Positions 1 to 6,934 of a stretch of DNA of 16,453 nt are shown piece after piece (position 1 is the stretch's first letter; every line of letters starts with the position of its first letter). The stretch comes from GCA-2861595 sp035526335. GTDB lineage: Bacteria > Actinomycetota > Acidimicrobiia > Acidimicrobiales > GCA-2861595. The notes beneath the pieces are model-generated. The model ran no database searches. It was not told where the DNA came from and was given only the letters and a program-made list of their open reading frames with translations. Where the stretch lies: positions 1-16,453 of the forward strand of contig DATLCN010000009.1 of the NCBI GenBank assembly GCA_035526335.1. The letters run 5' to 3'. Position numbers and translations under genes: made by a program.

Positions 1-273
1 CGGAGCGCCCCGTTCATGCTCAGCGTGGACGGCAACACCTACGACGGTTCGAACTTCGAGACCGTCAGGTCGTGGGTGAAGGACTTCATCGACGACGCCC
101 AGAAGCTCGACGGGGTTGGTGGCGCGTACCTCAACTTCTCCGGCGACGATGCGACCGAGGAGACAGTCGTGCAGGCCCAGTACGGCGGCAACCTCGAGCG
201 GCTCCGTGCGGTCAAGAAGGCTTACGACCCCGACAACCTCTTCCGGGTCAACAACAACATCCGGCCGGCCTAG
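1..273 (+). CDS. FAD-linked oxidoreductase, C-terminal end (BBE domain), partial
   Basis: The reading frame is open from the first base and stops at TAG 271-273, leaving about 90 residues of a C-terminus. The end contains YGGNLERLRAVKKAYDP followed by DNLFRVNNNI. This is the hallmark of the berberine/berberine-like (BBE) domain that closes the active site of PCMH-type flavoproteins, where the YG..RL..KxxYDPxNLFRxN block packs near the flavin. The family oxidises sugars, alcohols or alkaloid-like substrates with a covalently bound FAD. The FAD-binding domain lies outside the window, so the substrate cannot be inferred. The gene ends about 325 bp before the next clear start and is not part of the redox operon that follows. 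Family call is secure; specificity is unknown. Confidence 0.9.
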   Translation, partial: RSAPFMLSVDGNTYDGSNFETVRSWVKDFIDDAQKLDGVGGAYLNFSGDDATEETVVQAQYGGNLERLRAVKKAYDPDNLFRVNNNIRPA

Positions 274-400
274 GCAGCCCAACGCCGCAGTTGGACGCGC
301 TGCGGGCCTCGATGACCGGGTCGTCACTTAAAAAACTGGGGTGCCCAAACGGCAGTGATGCGAGCGGGCCTCCGTCCGCACGTGCGCGCCGTGCTACTGC

Positions 401-577
401 TTGCGACCCGGAACCCTGACTCGGCCCCACACGCAAAAGCAGGCGATCGCTGTGCACATCCGAGCGGTCGATGTAGATGACCGGTCCAGCGCCCATGAGA
501 TCCCCCACGACAATCGTCCTTCCGCACGAACTCCGTCGTCGCGGACCGTAGTTGCGCGCGCACGCCGATGGACGGTT
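401..577 (-). repeat. Internally deleted second copy of the locus at 9074-9606
   Basis: Bases 401-440 match 9074-9112, and bases 447-577 match 9477-9606, with scattered differences. The roughly 365 bases between these blocks in the 9-kb copy are missing here. On the - strand the remnant keeps the start of the small gene found intact at 9122-9538 (MGAGPVIYIDRSDVHSDR) and then jumps to sequence downstream of that gene's stop, read as LLLRVGPSQGSGSQ. It is therefore a deleted pseudogene copy and not an independent gene. This repeat is the only notable content of the 274-598 gap. Confidence 0.85.
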
Positions 578-598
578 CCCGATAGGGTTGGCCCCGTC

Positions 599-859
599 GT
601 GAAGAAAGCGCTCCTCGTGCTGCTGGTGGTGTTGGTGGTCCTGACCGGCCTGCCCATCCTCATGGGCATGGCGGGGATGGCCTCCTGTCCGGACTGCGGC
701 CCCGCCGTGCTGGCCGGGGCCACCTGTGCCATGGCGATCCTGGCCGCCGGAGTGGCCCTCCTCTTCGCGCTGTTCACGCAAAGCCTCCGCAGCGGCACTG
801 CCGTGATGCGGCTGCAGCTGCACACCTTCCTTCTCGAACGACCTCCCCGCCTGGCGTAG
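599..859 (+). CDS. Small two-helix membrane protein with CPDC motif
   Basis: An 86-residue protein starting at GTG 599 (MKKALLVLLVVLVVLTG); no in-frame ATG lies close upstream and the ribosome site is weak. Residues about 4-21 and 36-60 are strongly hydrophobic and predict two membrane helices. Between them is a short loop with SCPDCGPAV, whose CxxC could bind a metal or act as a thiol pair. I do not recognise the family. It precedes a run of genes with copper-binding and thiol-redox domains on the same strand, so a role in that cluster is plausible but only by association. The last 20 residues are basic and probably cytoplasmic. Confidence 0.6.
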   Translation: MKKALLVLLVVLVVLTGLPILMGMAGMASCPDCGPAVLAGATCAMAILAAGVALLFALFTQSLRSGTAVMRLQLHTFLLERPPRLA

Positions 860-920
860 ACGCGCCCGCGCGCGCCCCGAAGCGGCCCGAAGCGGCCGTT
901 TCAGTCCCTTGGCCAGGTGC

Positions 921-939
921 CCGACGCTTGTGGCGTCGG
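921..939 (+). terminator. Intergenic hairpin, possible terminator
   Basis: CCGACGC (921-927) and GCGTCGG (933-939) form a perfect 7-bp stem with a 5-nt loop between the small membrane gene and the TauE-like gene. No T-tract follows, so termination is uncertain; U-less hairpin terminators have been proposed in actinobacteria. Just upstream a 10-base unit, CCCGAAGCGG, is directly repeated at 876-885 and 886-895. Confidence 0.35.
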
Positions 940-978
940 CGAGTTATCGAGGAGTCGAACCTAGATGGAGTTGTTCTC

Positions 979-2049
979 ATGAGCCTGTGGGCGGTCCTGC
1001 TCACCGGGTTGTTCGCCGGCGGCGCCTCCTGTGCGGCTGTGCAGGGTGGCCTGCTCGCTGGCACCGTGGCCCGCCGTCGTCCCGAGCCGGCGGTCAGCGG
1101 ATCCGGCCGGCGGAAGGGCCCGAAGAAAGCGGCGCCGGCCAGTGGCGCGCCTACTCGATGGGACGACGCCGTGCCCGTAGGCGCCTTCCTGGCCGGCAAG
1201 CTGGCCTCGCACGTGGTGCTGGGCGCCGGCCTGGGCCTGGCCGGCAATGCCATGCAGATCGGACCCCGGGCCCGGGCGTACATGCAGATCGCCGCCGGGC
1301 TGGTGATGGTGCTGCTGGCCCTCAACCTGCTCGGGCTGAAGGCGGTGCAAGGGCTGGTGCCGCCGCCACCCGCGGCTTGGTCCCGGCTGGTGCGCCGCAG
1401 CGGCCGGTGGGGCCACGGGCTCGCCCCGGCCGCGCTCGGCGTGGCGACCGTGCTCATCCCCTGCGGGGTGACGCTCAGCATGATGTTCCTGGCCGTGGCC
1501 TCGGGGTCCCCGATGGCCGGCGCTGCCGTCATGGCCACCTTCGTCGTCGCCACCATGCCGCTGTTCGCCGTCATCGGCTACGCGGCCCGCCGCTCCACCG
1601 CCTACCTGCGGGGCCGCCTCGTCCTGTTGACCGGTGCCGTGGTGCTCGTCGCCGGCCTGGTGGCCATCAACGCCGGACTGGTGCTGAACGGCTCTTCGTT
1701 CACCCTGGCCGGGGCGTTGGGCGACCTCACCGGCGCCAGCCAGGCCGCGCCGGTGGCCGCCCCACCGGTGGCCGCGGACGGCATCCAGCGGATCATGATC
1801 GAGGCCCACGACGCCGGCTACTCCCCGTCGGCCATCACCGCCCGAGCCGGCGTCCCCACCGAGTTGACCATCCGCACCGAGAACACCCGGGGCTGCACCC
1901 GGGCCATCGTCATGAGCTCCTTCGGCGTGCAGAAGGTGCTGCCCGCCACCGGCGACACCCTGGTGGACCTCGGGAGCCTCGAGCCGGGGACCTACCGCTA
2001 CACCTGCGGGATGGGCATGTACAGCGGCTCCATCACGGCGGTGGCCTGA
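979..2049 (+). CDS. DsbD_2/TauE-SafE-like membrane protein fused to a C-terminal cupredoxin domain
   Basis: A 356-residue protein. The ATG at 979 is chosen because GGAG lies 8 nt upstream and the N-terminus then begins with a membrane helix. Residues about 1-250 form a multi-helix membrane domain of the DsbD_2 (UreH/SafE-like) type. It has the family signature GGASCAAVQGGLL at the N-terminus (Cys18) and a second conserved-type Cys in LIPCGVTLS (about Cys162), the pair expected in transmembrane thiol or metal transporters. Residues about 270-356 form a cupredoxin-like domain with candidate copper ligands in RGCTRAIV (about Cys306) and YTCGMGMYSG (about Cys343, Met345, Met347). The next gene, an HMA protein, overlaps by one base. 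In related proteins the HMA domain may be fused to this one. Role in copper handling is inferred from domains. Confidence 0.85.
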   Translation: MSLWAVLLTGLFAGGASCAAVQGGLLAGTVARRRPEPAVSGSGRRKGPKKAAPASGAPTRWDDAVPVGAFLAGKLASHVVLGAGLGLAGNAMQIGPRARAYMQIAAGLVMVLLALNLLGLKAVQGLVPPPPAAWSRLVRRSGRWGHGLAPAALGVATVLIPCGVTLSMMFLAVASGSPMAGAAVMATFVVATMPLFAVIGYAARRSTAYLRGRLVLLTGAVVLVAGLVAINAGLVLNGSSFTLAGALGDLTGASQAAPVAAPPVAADGIQRIMIEAHDAGYSPSAITARAGVPTELTIRTENTRGCTRAIVMSSFGVQKVLPATGDTLVDLGSLEPGTYRYTCGMGMYSGSITAVA

Positions 2050-2276
2050 TGGGCGATCACGTGGCCCTCACCTTCGCCGTGACCGGGATGCACTGCGCAA
2101 GCTGCGGTCTGCTCATCGACGACGCGGTGGAGGAGCTCGACGGTGTGGCCGGCTGCCAGACCGATTCCCGCCGGGGCCGCACGGTGGTGCGGGCCGACCC
2201 GGGAATGGTCAGCGTCGAGTCCATCGTGGCCGCCATCGCCGATGCCGGCTACCAGGCCGAGCTGACAGCGGCCTGA
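2049..2276 (+). CDS. Heavy-metal-associated (HMA) domain protein, copper chaperone-like
   Basis: A 75-residue protein that is essentially one HMA domain. Its start overlaps the preceding stop (TGATG), implying translational coupling. The metal site GMHCASC sits at residues 13-19 (Cys16, Cys19), and the chain ends with the IVAAIADAGYQAEL segment typical of the last helix and strand of the fold. HMA proteins of this size (CopZ-like) carry Cu(I) to transporters or membrane partners. The direct coupling to a membrane protein with a cupredoxin tail suggests that protein is the partner. Whether Cu, Hg or another soft metal is carried cannot be told from the motif alone. Confidence 0.9.
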   Translation: MGDHVALTFAVTGMHCASCGLLIDDAVEELDGVAGCQTDSRRGRTVVRADPGMVSVESIVAAIADAGYQAELTAA

Positions 2277-2279
2277 GCA

Positions 2280-3008
2280 GTGGAAACCCTGTTCCTGCCT
2301 CTTCTCGCCGTGGTGGCCGGCGTCGTCTCCTTCAGCTCGCCGTGCTGCCTGCCGCTGCTGCCCGGCTACTTGTCCTACGTCTCGGCCCTGCCCGTCTCCG
2401 AGCTCGGTGACCGCGACGCCCGACGGGTCACCGTCGGCGCCTCGCTGCTGTTCGTGGCCGGCTTCACCACCGTGTTCACCATCTTCGGCATCGGCGCCAC
2501 CGTGGTGGGCTCGTTGTTCTTGCGCAACCAGGACAGCCTCGTGCGGGTCTCGGGCGTAGTCATCATCGCCATGGGCCTGTCGACCATGGGAGTGCTGCGG
2601 GTGCCGGCCCTCATGCGCGAGCGGCGAGTCGACCTCAACCGGGTGCCCCGGGGCCCCGCCTTCGCCTTCCCCATGGGCATGGCCTTCGCCGCCGGCTGGG
2701 CACCGTGCATCGGTCCCGTGCTGGCCACCATCCTGGCCGCCGCCGCCGCCACCGGCACGGTCGCCTGGGGAGCAATCCTCCTCATCCTGTACTCGGTCGG
2801 CCTCGGCATCCCCTTCGTGCTGCTCGCCCTCGGGTTCTCCCGGGCCCAGCGCTCACTCGACTGGCTGCGCCGCAACGGCCGGCGCATCGAGGTGGCCGGC
2901 GGGGCGCTGCTGGTGACGGTGGGGATCCTGTTCGTCTCCGGGCGGTGGGTGACGATGTTCCGCCCCCTCCAACGCTGGTTCGCCCAACTGGGCTGGCCGC
3001 CGATATGA
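2280..3008 (+). CDS. ccdA: CcdA-family transmembrane thiol-disulfide transporter
   Basis: A 242-residue polytopic membrane protein with about six hydrophobic helices. GTG 2280 lies 3 bases after the HMA stop, so translation is probably coupled. It carries the two CcdA signatures: SFSSPCCLPLLPGYLSYVS near the N-terminus (Cys22/23) and GWAPCIGPVL in helix four (Cys143). One cysteine from each half forms the redox pair that moves electrons from cytoplasmic thioredoxin to extracytoplasmic thioredoxin-like proteins. The family serves cytochrome c maturation and other envelope thiol pathways. The intact TlpA-type protein at 6295 is the likely electron acceptor, since two other thioredoxin genes nearby are broken. 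Length and motifs are normal for the family. Confidence 0.92.
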   Translation: METLFLPLLAVVAGVVSFSSPCCLPLLPGYLSYVSALPVSELGDRDARRVTVGASLLFVAGFTTVFTIFGIGATVVGSLFLRNQDSLVRVSGVVIIAMGLSTMGVLRVPALMRERRVDLNRVPRGPAFAFPMGMAFAAGWAPCIGPVLATILAAAAATGTVAWGAILLILYSVGLGIPFVLLALGFSRAQRSLDWLRRNGRRIEVAGGALLVTVGILFVSGRWVTMFRPLQRWFAQLGWPPI

Positions 3009-3268
3009 CGCTGCCCGAGCCGTGGATCGCCATCGACATGGGCGTGTCCGGGATACCCGAGTCGTTCCTCGTCAGCCCCAACGTCGTGGTGGTGTGCAGG
3101 CTCGTGGGCGGCGTCCGCGCCGCTGCCCTGGACGAGATGCTTGCCCGAGCCAAAACCTCATCAAGGGGCCTCCGGAGAACTACTTGCACGAAAACAGGAA
3201 CGAAACCGCAGATGAGAGCCGCCAAGGAGATGCAAGTAGGTCTCCGGCGGTCCCCAACCGACAGATAA
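3005..3268 (+). pseudogene. Thioredoxin-like (TlpA/DsbE) C-terminal remnant
   Basis: The ATG overlaps the ccdA stop (ATGA), as in a genuine operon junction. After only about ten residues the chain reads DMGVSGIPESFLVSPN and then VVVCRLVGGVRAAALDEMLA, which is the cis-proline loop and last strand/helix of a TlpA/DsbE thioredoxin. The CxxC active site and the first half of the fold are missing, so a large in-frame deletion seems to have removed them and left the original start in place. After about 3155 the frame runs into an inverted repeat and has no family resemblance. A CcdA-linked thioredoxin probably once lay here. It is unlikely to be a working oxidoreductase. Confidence 0.65.
3165..3255. 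repeat. Long imperfect inverted repeat (about 24-bp arms, 42-nt loop)
   Basis: Arm one (3169-3188) contains CCGGAGAACTACTTGCA and arm two (3231-3250) contains TGCAAGTAGGTCTCCGG. They pair at 18 of 20 positions, and pairing continues outward to GGGG/CCCC with a one-base bulge. The element fills the gap between the thioredoxin remnant and the start region of the next gene. It could be a transcript hairpin limiting read-through from ccdA, or a small MITE-like insertion. No target duplication is evident. Confidence 0.7.
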
Positions 3269-3286
3269 CAAACCAAGGAGAAGCAG

Positions 3287-3481
3287 ATGGACAAGCTGGT
3301 GTACCTGTTGTTGGGCCCGCTCGGCTGCGTAGCCGGCATGGCGGTGTGCATGGCCATGATGGCCAGAGGCAGGCGACGGGCGGAGGCGGATCCTCTGCCG
3401 GCGCCGGCCGAGGAGGTCGACGCGCTTCGGGCCGAGGTGGCGCAGCTGCGGGCCGAGCGCAGCGAAGCCGGCAATGGCTAG
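3287..3481 (+). CDS. Small single-pass membrane protein with C-terminal coiled coil
   Basis: A 64-residue protein with a strong start: AAGGAG at 3275-3280, 6 nt before ATG. Residues about 4-27 (LVYLLLGPLGCVAGMAVCMA) form one membrane helix with two cysteines, followed by a basic stop-transfer segment RGRRR. Residues about 42-60 (VDALRAEVAQLRAER) have heptad spacing of hydrophobic residues and should form a short coiled coil. Small proteins of this plan occur beside copper and thioredoxin genes, but I cannot name a function. Its end overlaps the next gene by 8 bases, so the two are co-translated. Confidence 0.75.
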   Translation: MDKLVYLLLGPLGCVAGMAVCMAMMARGRRRAEADPLPAPAEEVDALRAEVAQLRAERSEAGNG

Positions 3482-4418
3482 GACGTCGGCCAAGCGCCGG
3501 GTGCCGGCGCGGGGCCGCGCCGCAGGGCGTCCTGCACCCCGGCGATCTGCCACCCGGCGCCGGCGGCCGGGCAACGCCGTGTGGCTGCTCGCAACCGTGG
3601 TGGCCGTGGTGGCGGTCGTAGCCGTGACGGCGTCGCGTGGAGGCGGCGGTGGCGAACAGGCGGCGTCGTCCTCCGGGGGATTCGTGGGCGGCGACCTTCA
3701 CTCGCTGGTGGTCGACCCCACCACCCCGGGCCGGCTCTTCATCGGGGGCCACGACGCCGTCTCGGCCTCCGCTGACGGGGGCCGCACCTGGTCGCGGGTG
3801 GAGTCGCTGAACGGGGCTGATGCCATGGGTTGGGCCTTTGCCGCCCAGGCGGTCTACGTGAGCGGCCACCCCGGGATCAGCCGCTCGAGCGACGGGGCCA
3901 CCGTCTTCCGCCGGGCCAACGACGGTCTGCCCGACACCGACGTCCACGCGTTCGGCGCCGGCGGCTCCACCCTCTACGCCGGCGGCCCCGCCCTCGGCGT
4001 CATCGCCTCGACCGACGGGGGACGGACCTGGGACGCGCGGACCAGCGATGCTGGCCAGGCCTTCTTCGGCCGCATCCTCACCGGTCCTGGCGACGACCAG
4101 CACCTGGTGGGCGCCGACGCCCGCTCGGGCGCCACCGAGAGCACCGACGGCGGGCGGACCTGGCACACCCTTGGCGGGCCGCCCAGCGCGGTGTGGGTCT
4201 CCCGCAGCGGCTCCACCCTGTACGTCTCTGGCCCGGAAGGAGCGGCCAGCAGCCCCGACGGCGGAAAGACGTGGGAGGAGATGGCCCTGCCCGCCGGCGC
4301 CAGCCTGGTCGAGGCCGACCCCAACGATCCCGCCGTCGTGTACACCGGGATCCACGACGGCGTTGCCGCACAGGTGATGGTCAGCCGTGACGGCGGCGTC
4401 CGCTGGGGGCATCCCTGA
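3474..4418 (+). CDS. Membrane-anchored Asp-box (BNR) beta-propeller, F510_1955-like
   Basis: A 314-residue protein starting inside the end of the preceding gene. The first 37 residues are very basic, followed by one hydrophobic anchor (AVWLLATVVAVVAVVAVTA) and a glycine/serine linker, so the remainder is outside the membrane. The body carries repeated Asp-box motifs (SADGGRTWS, STDGGRTWD, STDGGRTWH, SPDGGKTWE, SRDGGVRWG), which mark the turns of a sialidase/VPS10-type beta-propeller. No sialidase catalytic residues are evident, so a binding or scaffold role is likelier than glycosidase activity. Proteins annotated F510_1955 glycosylhydrolase have this architecture and often sit near copper-handling genes. 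That assignment is from memory of the family and was not searched. Confidence 0.82.
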   Translation: MARTSAKRRVPARGRAAGRPAPRRSATRRRRPGNAVWLLATVVAVVAVVAVTASRGGGGGEQAASSSGGFVGGDLHSLVVDPTTPGRLFIGGHDAVSASADGGRTWSRVESLNGADAMGWAFAAQAVYVSGHPGISRSSDGATVFRRANDGLPDTDVHAFGAGGSTLYAGGPALGVIASTDGGRTWDARTSDAGQAFFGRILTGPGDDQHLVGADARSGATESTDGGRTWHTLGGPPSAVWVSRSGSTLYVSGPEGAASSPDGGKTWEEMALPAGASLVEADPNDPAVVYTGIHDGVAAQVMVSRDGGVRWGHP

Positions 4419-4453
4419 CCCCGGCGGCGACAGCCCCGACCCGTCGTCGCCTG

Positions 4454-4945
4454 GTGGCGGTGTGGCTCGTCACCGCCATGGGGTTCGGCGCGCTGCTGGC
4501 GCTGGCCCAGGCGAGCGGGTCGGCACTCGACGACCCCGACCCGGCCCGACAGCGTCCCGGGTTCCTCGATGCCGGCGCCCTGCCCCAACCCGCCCCCCGC
4601 CTCGCCCCCGCCCTGGCACGATCCGGCCGGCCGGCGGTGGCCTTCTTCGTCCGCCCGGAGAGCCTCGACGGGCTGTGCCGGTCCCTGTCCCGTGATCCCC
4701 TGGCAGAGCGGGCCGACGTGTTCGTGGTGGTGTCGGGAGCGGGCCAGTGCCCCGAGGGCACCACGGTCGCCGACCCCGCCGCCCGCCTGGCCCGCGTCTA
4801 CGGCGTGCACCGACCCCGATCGGGTGGGGCGCCGGTGGGCTACGCCGTCGTCGACAGCCACGGCCGGATCCGCTACCGGACGCTCGATCCCACCGTGGCC
4901 GACCACCTGGACGAGGTCCGCACGGTCGTCGGTGCCGTGGCGTGA
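4454..4945 (+). CDS. Membrane-anchored thioredoxin-fold-like protein lacking CxxC
   Basis: A 163-residue protein. GTG 4454 is the only usable in-frame start after the upstream stop at 4388-4390, though the unused codons before it (TRRRL) look like a natural basic N-terminus. Residues about 2-20 form a membrane anchor. The region from about residue 58 (GRPAVAFFVRPESLDGLC), through a second strand (ADVFVVVSG), to GYAVVDSHGRIRYRTLDP resembles the beta-alpha-beta order and final hairpin of redoxin/thioredoxin folds. The usual CxxC is absent; lone cysteines occur near residues 75 and 98. It follows the beta-propeller gene by 35 bases and overlaps the next gene through GTGA. Fold call is tentative. 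Confidence 0.68.
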   Translation: MAVWLVTAMGFGALLALAQASGSALDDPDPARQRPGFLDAGALPQPAPRLAPALARSGRPAVAFFVRPESLDGLCRSLSRDPLAERADVFVVVSGAGQCPEGTTVADPAARLARVYGVHRPRSGGAPVGYAVVDSHGRIRYRTLDPTVADHLDEVRTVVGAVA

Positions 4946-5361
4946 CCGTGGACAGCCCCGCGGTTGCGAGTCGGTCGCTGCGCGTGTGCCTGTGGTGTGC
5001 GGCCGCGGTGGCGGTGGAGGTCGCCTTGTACTGGTCCTACCGGGGTCACGACGCCCGGTTCCACTGGTTCACCCACCTCTTCGTGGGGGCGTCGGTCGCC
5101 CTGGTGACCATGGCCGCAGTGACGCTGCGCACCGGCCGCCCGGTTCCCTACCCGCTGGCGTGGCCGGTGCTGGGCCACCTGTTCGCCATGGCGCCCGATC
5201 TGGCCTTCAGCGCAGGCATCGCCCACCAGCGGTGGATGGACGTGTTCGTCGGCCACATCAGCACCCACTTCGTGCCCGGTCGCAACCTCACCTGGTACGC
5301 CGTGCTGCTCGTCTCGCTGGGCGTCTACCTCGTGGCCGTCGACCGTACGGCGCAGCCATGA
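4942..5361 (+). CDS. Polytopic membrane protein with conserved-looking histidines
   Basis: A 139-residue protein starting at GTG 4942, overlapping the previous stop by GTGA; GTG 4948 is an alternative. About four hydrophobic segments can be seen (roughly residues 15-33, 46-65, 75-95 and 115-134). Histidines cluster at the helix ends: RFHWFTHLF, LGHLFAMAPD, IAHQRWMD and VGHISTHFV. Such patterns suggest metal or heme binding, or a membrane-embedded metal-dependent hydrolase of the YdjM type, but I cannot assign a family. The stop overlaps the ATG of the hydrolase that follows (ATGA), so the pair is probably functionally linked. Confidence 0.72.
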   Translation: MTVDSPAVASRSLRVCLWCAAAVAVEVALYWSYRGHDARFHWFTHLFVGASVALVTMAAVTLRTGRPVPYPLAWPVLGHLFAMAPDLAFSAGIAHQRWMDVFVGHISTHFVPGRNLTWYAVLLVSLGVYLVAVDRTAQP

Positions 5362-6158
5362 GCCGCGGCGAGCTGTTCGTGGCCAGTTGGGGGCAAGGTC
5401 CCGACGTGGTGTTCCTGCACGGGCTGGGCGCCTCGTCCCGCTACTGGGAGGCATTGGCCGCAGCGGGCAGTGGCTATCGGGCCACCGCCCCCGACCTGCT
5501 GGGGTTCGGCCGCTCGCCCAGCCCGCCCGATGCCAGCTACGACGTCGAGTGCCACCTGGCCGCCCTGGCTCCTCATCTGCCCCCTCGGGCCGTCGTCGTG
5601 GCCCACTCGACCGGCGCCATCCTGGCCGCCGCCCTGGCCGCCCGGCGTCCCGAGGCGGTGGCCGGCCTCCTGCTCGTCGGCCTCCCCGCCTATCCCGACG
5701 AGGCCTCTGCCCGTCGAGCCATCGGCGGCCTCGGCCTGCTGGCCCGCCTCACGGTGGAGAAGAGCCCGGCGGCGCGGGTGGTGTGCGAAACCATGTGCCG
5801 CTTCCGGCCCCTGGCCATGGCCCTGGCCCCGTTGGTGGTGCGCGACCTGCCTCCCTCGATCGCCTCCGACGGGACACGCCACACCTGGACCTCGTACAGC
5901 CGCACCCTTCTCCGCGTCGTGGTCGAGCACCGGGTGGCCGATGACCTGCGGGCCGCACCCCCGCCCGTGACCTTGCTGCACGGGCGGGGTGACCGGGCCG
6001 CGCCATTGGACTTCGTCGAGACGCTGGTCGATCGCAGCGCCGGCGTCGGGGCGTCTCCTCGCCTGGAGGTGGTCGACGGCGACCACCACCTCGCTGTCCG
6101 CAGACCGGACCTGGTGGCCGATGTCCTCGCCACCGCCTTGGCCGGCAGCGCCTCATGA
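5358..6158 (+). CDS. Alpha/beta-fold hydrolase
   Basis: A 266-residue protein with the complete plan of the alpha/beta hydrolase fold. It has an oxyanion-type HG segment (FLHGLGASSRYWE, residues 19-31) and DLLGFGRSP after strand 4. The nucleophile elbow is VAHSTG with Ser84, using Ala in place of the first Gly of GxSxG. The acidic residue lies in LLHGRGDRAAP and the catalytic His in DGDHHLAV. No signal peptide is visible, so it is likely cytoplasmic. The substrate is unknown; the family includes esterases, lipases and C-C hydrolases. It is translationally coupled to the His-rich membrane protein upstream (ATGA) and to the thioredoxin remnant downstream (ATGA). Confidence 0.9.
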   Translation: MSRGELFVASWGQGPDVVFLHGLGASSRYWEALAAAGSGYRATAPDLLGFGRSPSPPDASYDVECHLAALAPHLPPRAVVVAHSTGAILAAALAARRPEAVAGLLLVGLPAYPDEASARRAIGGLGLLARLTVEKSPAARVVCETMCRFRPLAMALAPLVVRDLPPSIASDGTRHTWTSYSRTLLRVVVEHRVADDLRAAPPPVTLLHGRGDRAAPLDFVETLVDRSAGVGASPRLEVVDGDHHLAVRRPDLVADVLATALAGSAS

Positions 6159-6271
6159 CCCGGTGGCGACCAGACCGCATGGCCTTCGTCCACCTCGAGG
6201 TGTGGAAGAACTTCGACAACGTCGCCACCGACGCCGAGCTCGAGCAGGCGGTGGGCGACGTGACAAAGTGA
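6155..6271 (+). pseudogene. Thioredoxin-family remnant, 38 residues
   Basis: The ATG overlaps the hydrolase stop and the frame ends at TGA 6269-6271, overlapping a GTG of the next frame. The peptide has two recognisable pieces joined directly: MAFVHLEVWKNFDN and VATDAELEQAVGDV. In envelope thioredoxin-like proteins the first resembles the strand after the active site and the second the C-terminal helix. The central domain is therefore missing, and no CxxC remains. This is the second in-frame collapsed thioredoxin gene in the cluster. It may still serve as a translational bridge to the TlpA gene. It could also be a genuine small peptide, but the resemblance to the two ends makes a deletion more likely. 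Confidence 0.5.
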
Positions 6272-6294
6272 CCTTCGCGGAAGGAACCGACCCG

Positions 6295-6870
6295 GTGACT
6301 GACCCGTCACCGCCCGGACGGCCCGCCCCGCGGCCTCGGTGGCGGTGGCCGGCCCTGCTGGCGGCGCTCACCGTTGGCCTCGTCGTGGCCGTCGTGGGCT
6401 ACGGACCGGGCGATTCGCCGGTCAACCGCTCCTCCGGTGGCCGAATGGCGCCGGCCTTCGCCGTCCCCGACCTTCGGGACGAATCGAGGACCATCGAGCT
6501 CGAACAGCTGCGCGGTCACCCTGTCGTGCTGAACTTCTGGGCCTCGTGGTGCGTACCGTGCCGTAAAGAGCTGCCAGCTTTCCAGGCCGTGTACAGCCGG
6601 ATGGGCGACCAGCTGACGTTCCTGGGGATGAACCATCAAGACAGCCGGGACGACGCCGTGGCGCTGCTCCGGAAGACCGGCGTGCAGTATCAGTCAGGCT
6701 TCGACCCCCGGGGCCGGATCGCCCAGGCCTACGCGCTCTACGGCATGCCGACAACGGTGTTCATCTCCGCCGGGGGGAGGATCCTCGCTACCCGGACCGG
6801 CGAGATGTCCGAGAGTCAGCTCGCTGACCAGATCAGAGACCTGTTCGCCGTGGTCGTTCCCGATGGCTGA
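6295..6870 (+). CDS. TlpA/ResA/CcmG-type membrane-anchored thioredoxin
   Basis: A 191-residue protein. GTG 6295 is preferred because AAGGA (6281-6285) lies 9 nt upstream; a GTG at 6268 overlapping the previous stop is the alternative. After a proline/arginine-rich cytoplasmic start, residues about 18-36 form a membrane anchor, so the thioredoxin domain is outside. The active site is NFWASWCVPCRKELP (Cys86, Cys89), and the cis-proline loop is YGMPTTVFI. WCxPC with an inserted strand is typical of reducing TlpA/ResA proteins that accept electrons from CcdA. Partners would be apocytochrome c or copper-centre cysteines such as those of cytochrome oxidase. It is the only intact thioredoxin of the cluster and closes it. 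Confidence 0.93.
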   Translation: MTDPSPPGRPAPRPRWRWPALLAALTVGLVVAVVGYGPGDSPVNRSSGGRMAPAFAVPDLRDESRTIELEQLRGHPVVLNFWASWCVPCRKELPAFQAVYSRMGDQLTFLGMNHQDSRDDAVALLRKTGVQYQSGFDPRGRIAQAYALYGMPTTVFISAGGRILATRTGEMSESQLADQIRDLFAVVVPDG

Positions 6871-6934
6871 ACCGGCGCGCCCGCCTGGCGCCCGCGTTTG
6901 CCGTCAACGTTACGGTCATCGCGAACGCAAGGAG

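Noticed and set aside
961..1809. Long - strand frames opposite the TauE-cupredoxin gene, and similar frames throughout 2375-6310
   Set aside because: They are high-GC shadows of clearly coding + strand genes: low-complexity Arg/Pro/Gly/His-rich translations with no ribosome sites or domains.
3165..3286. Integron attC site
   Set aside because: The inverted repeat lacks the paired RYYYAAC/GTTRRRY core sites and no integron integrase is present.
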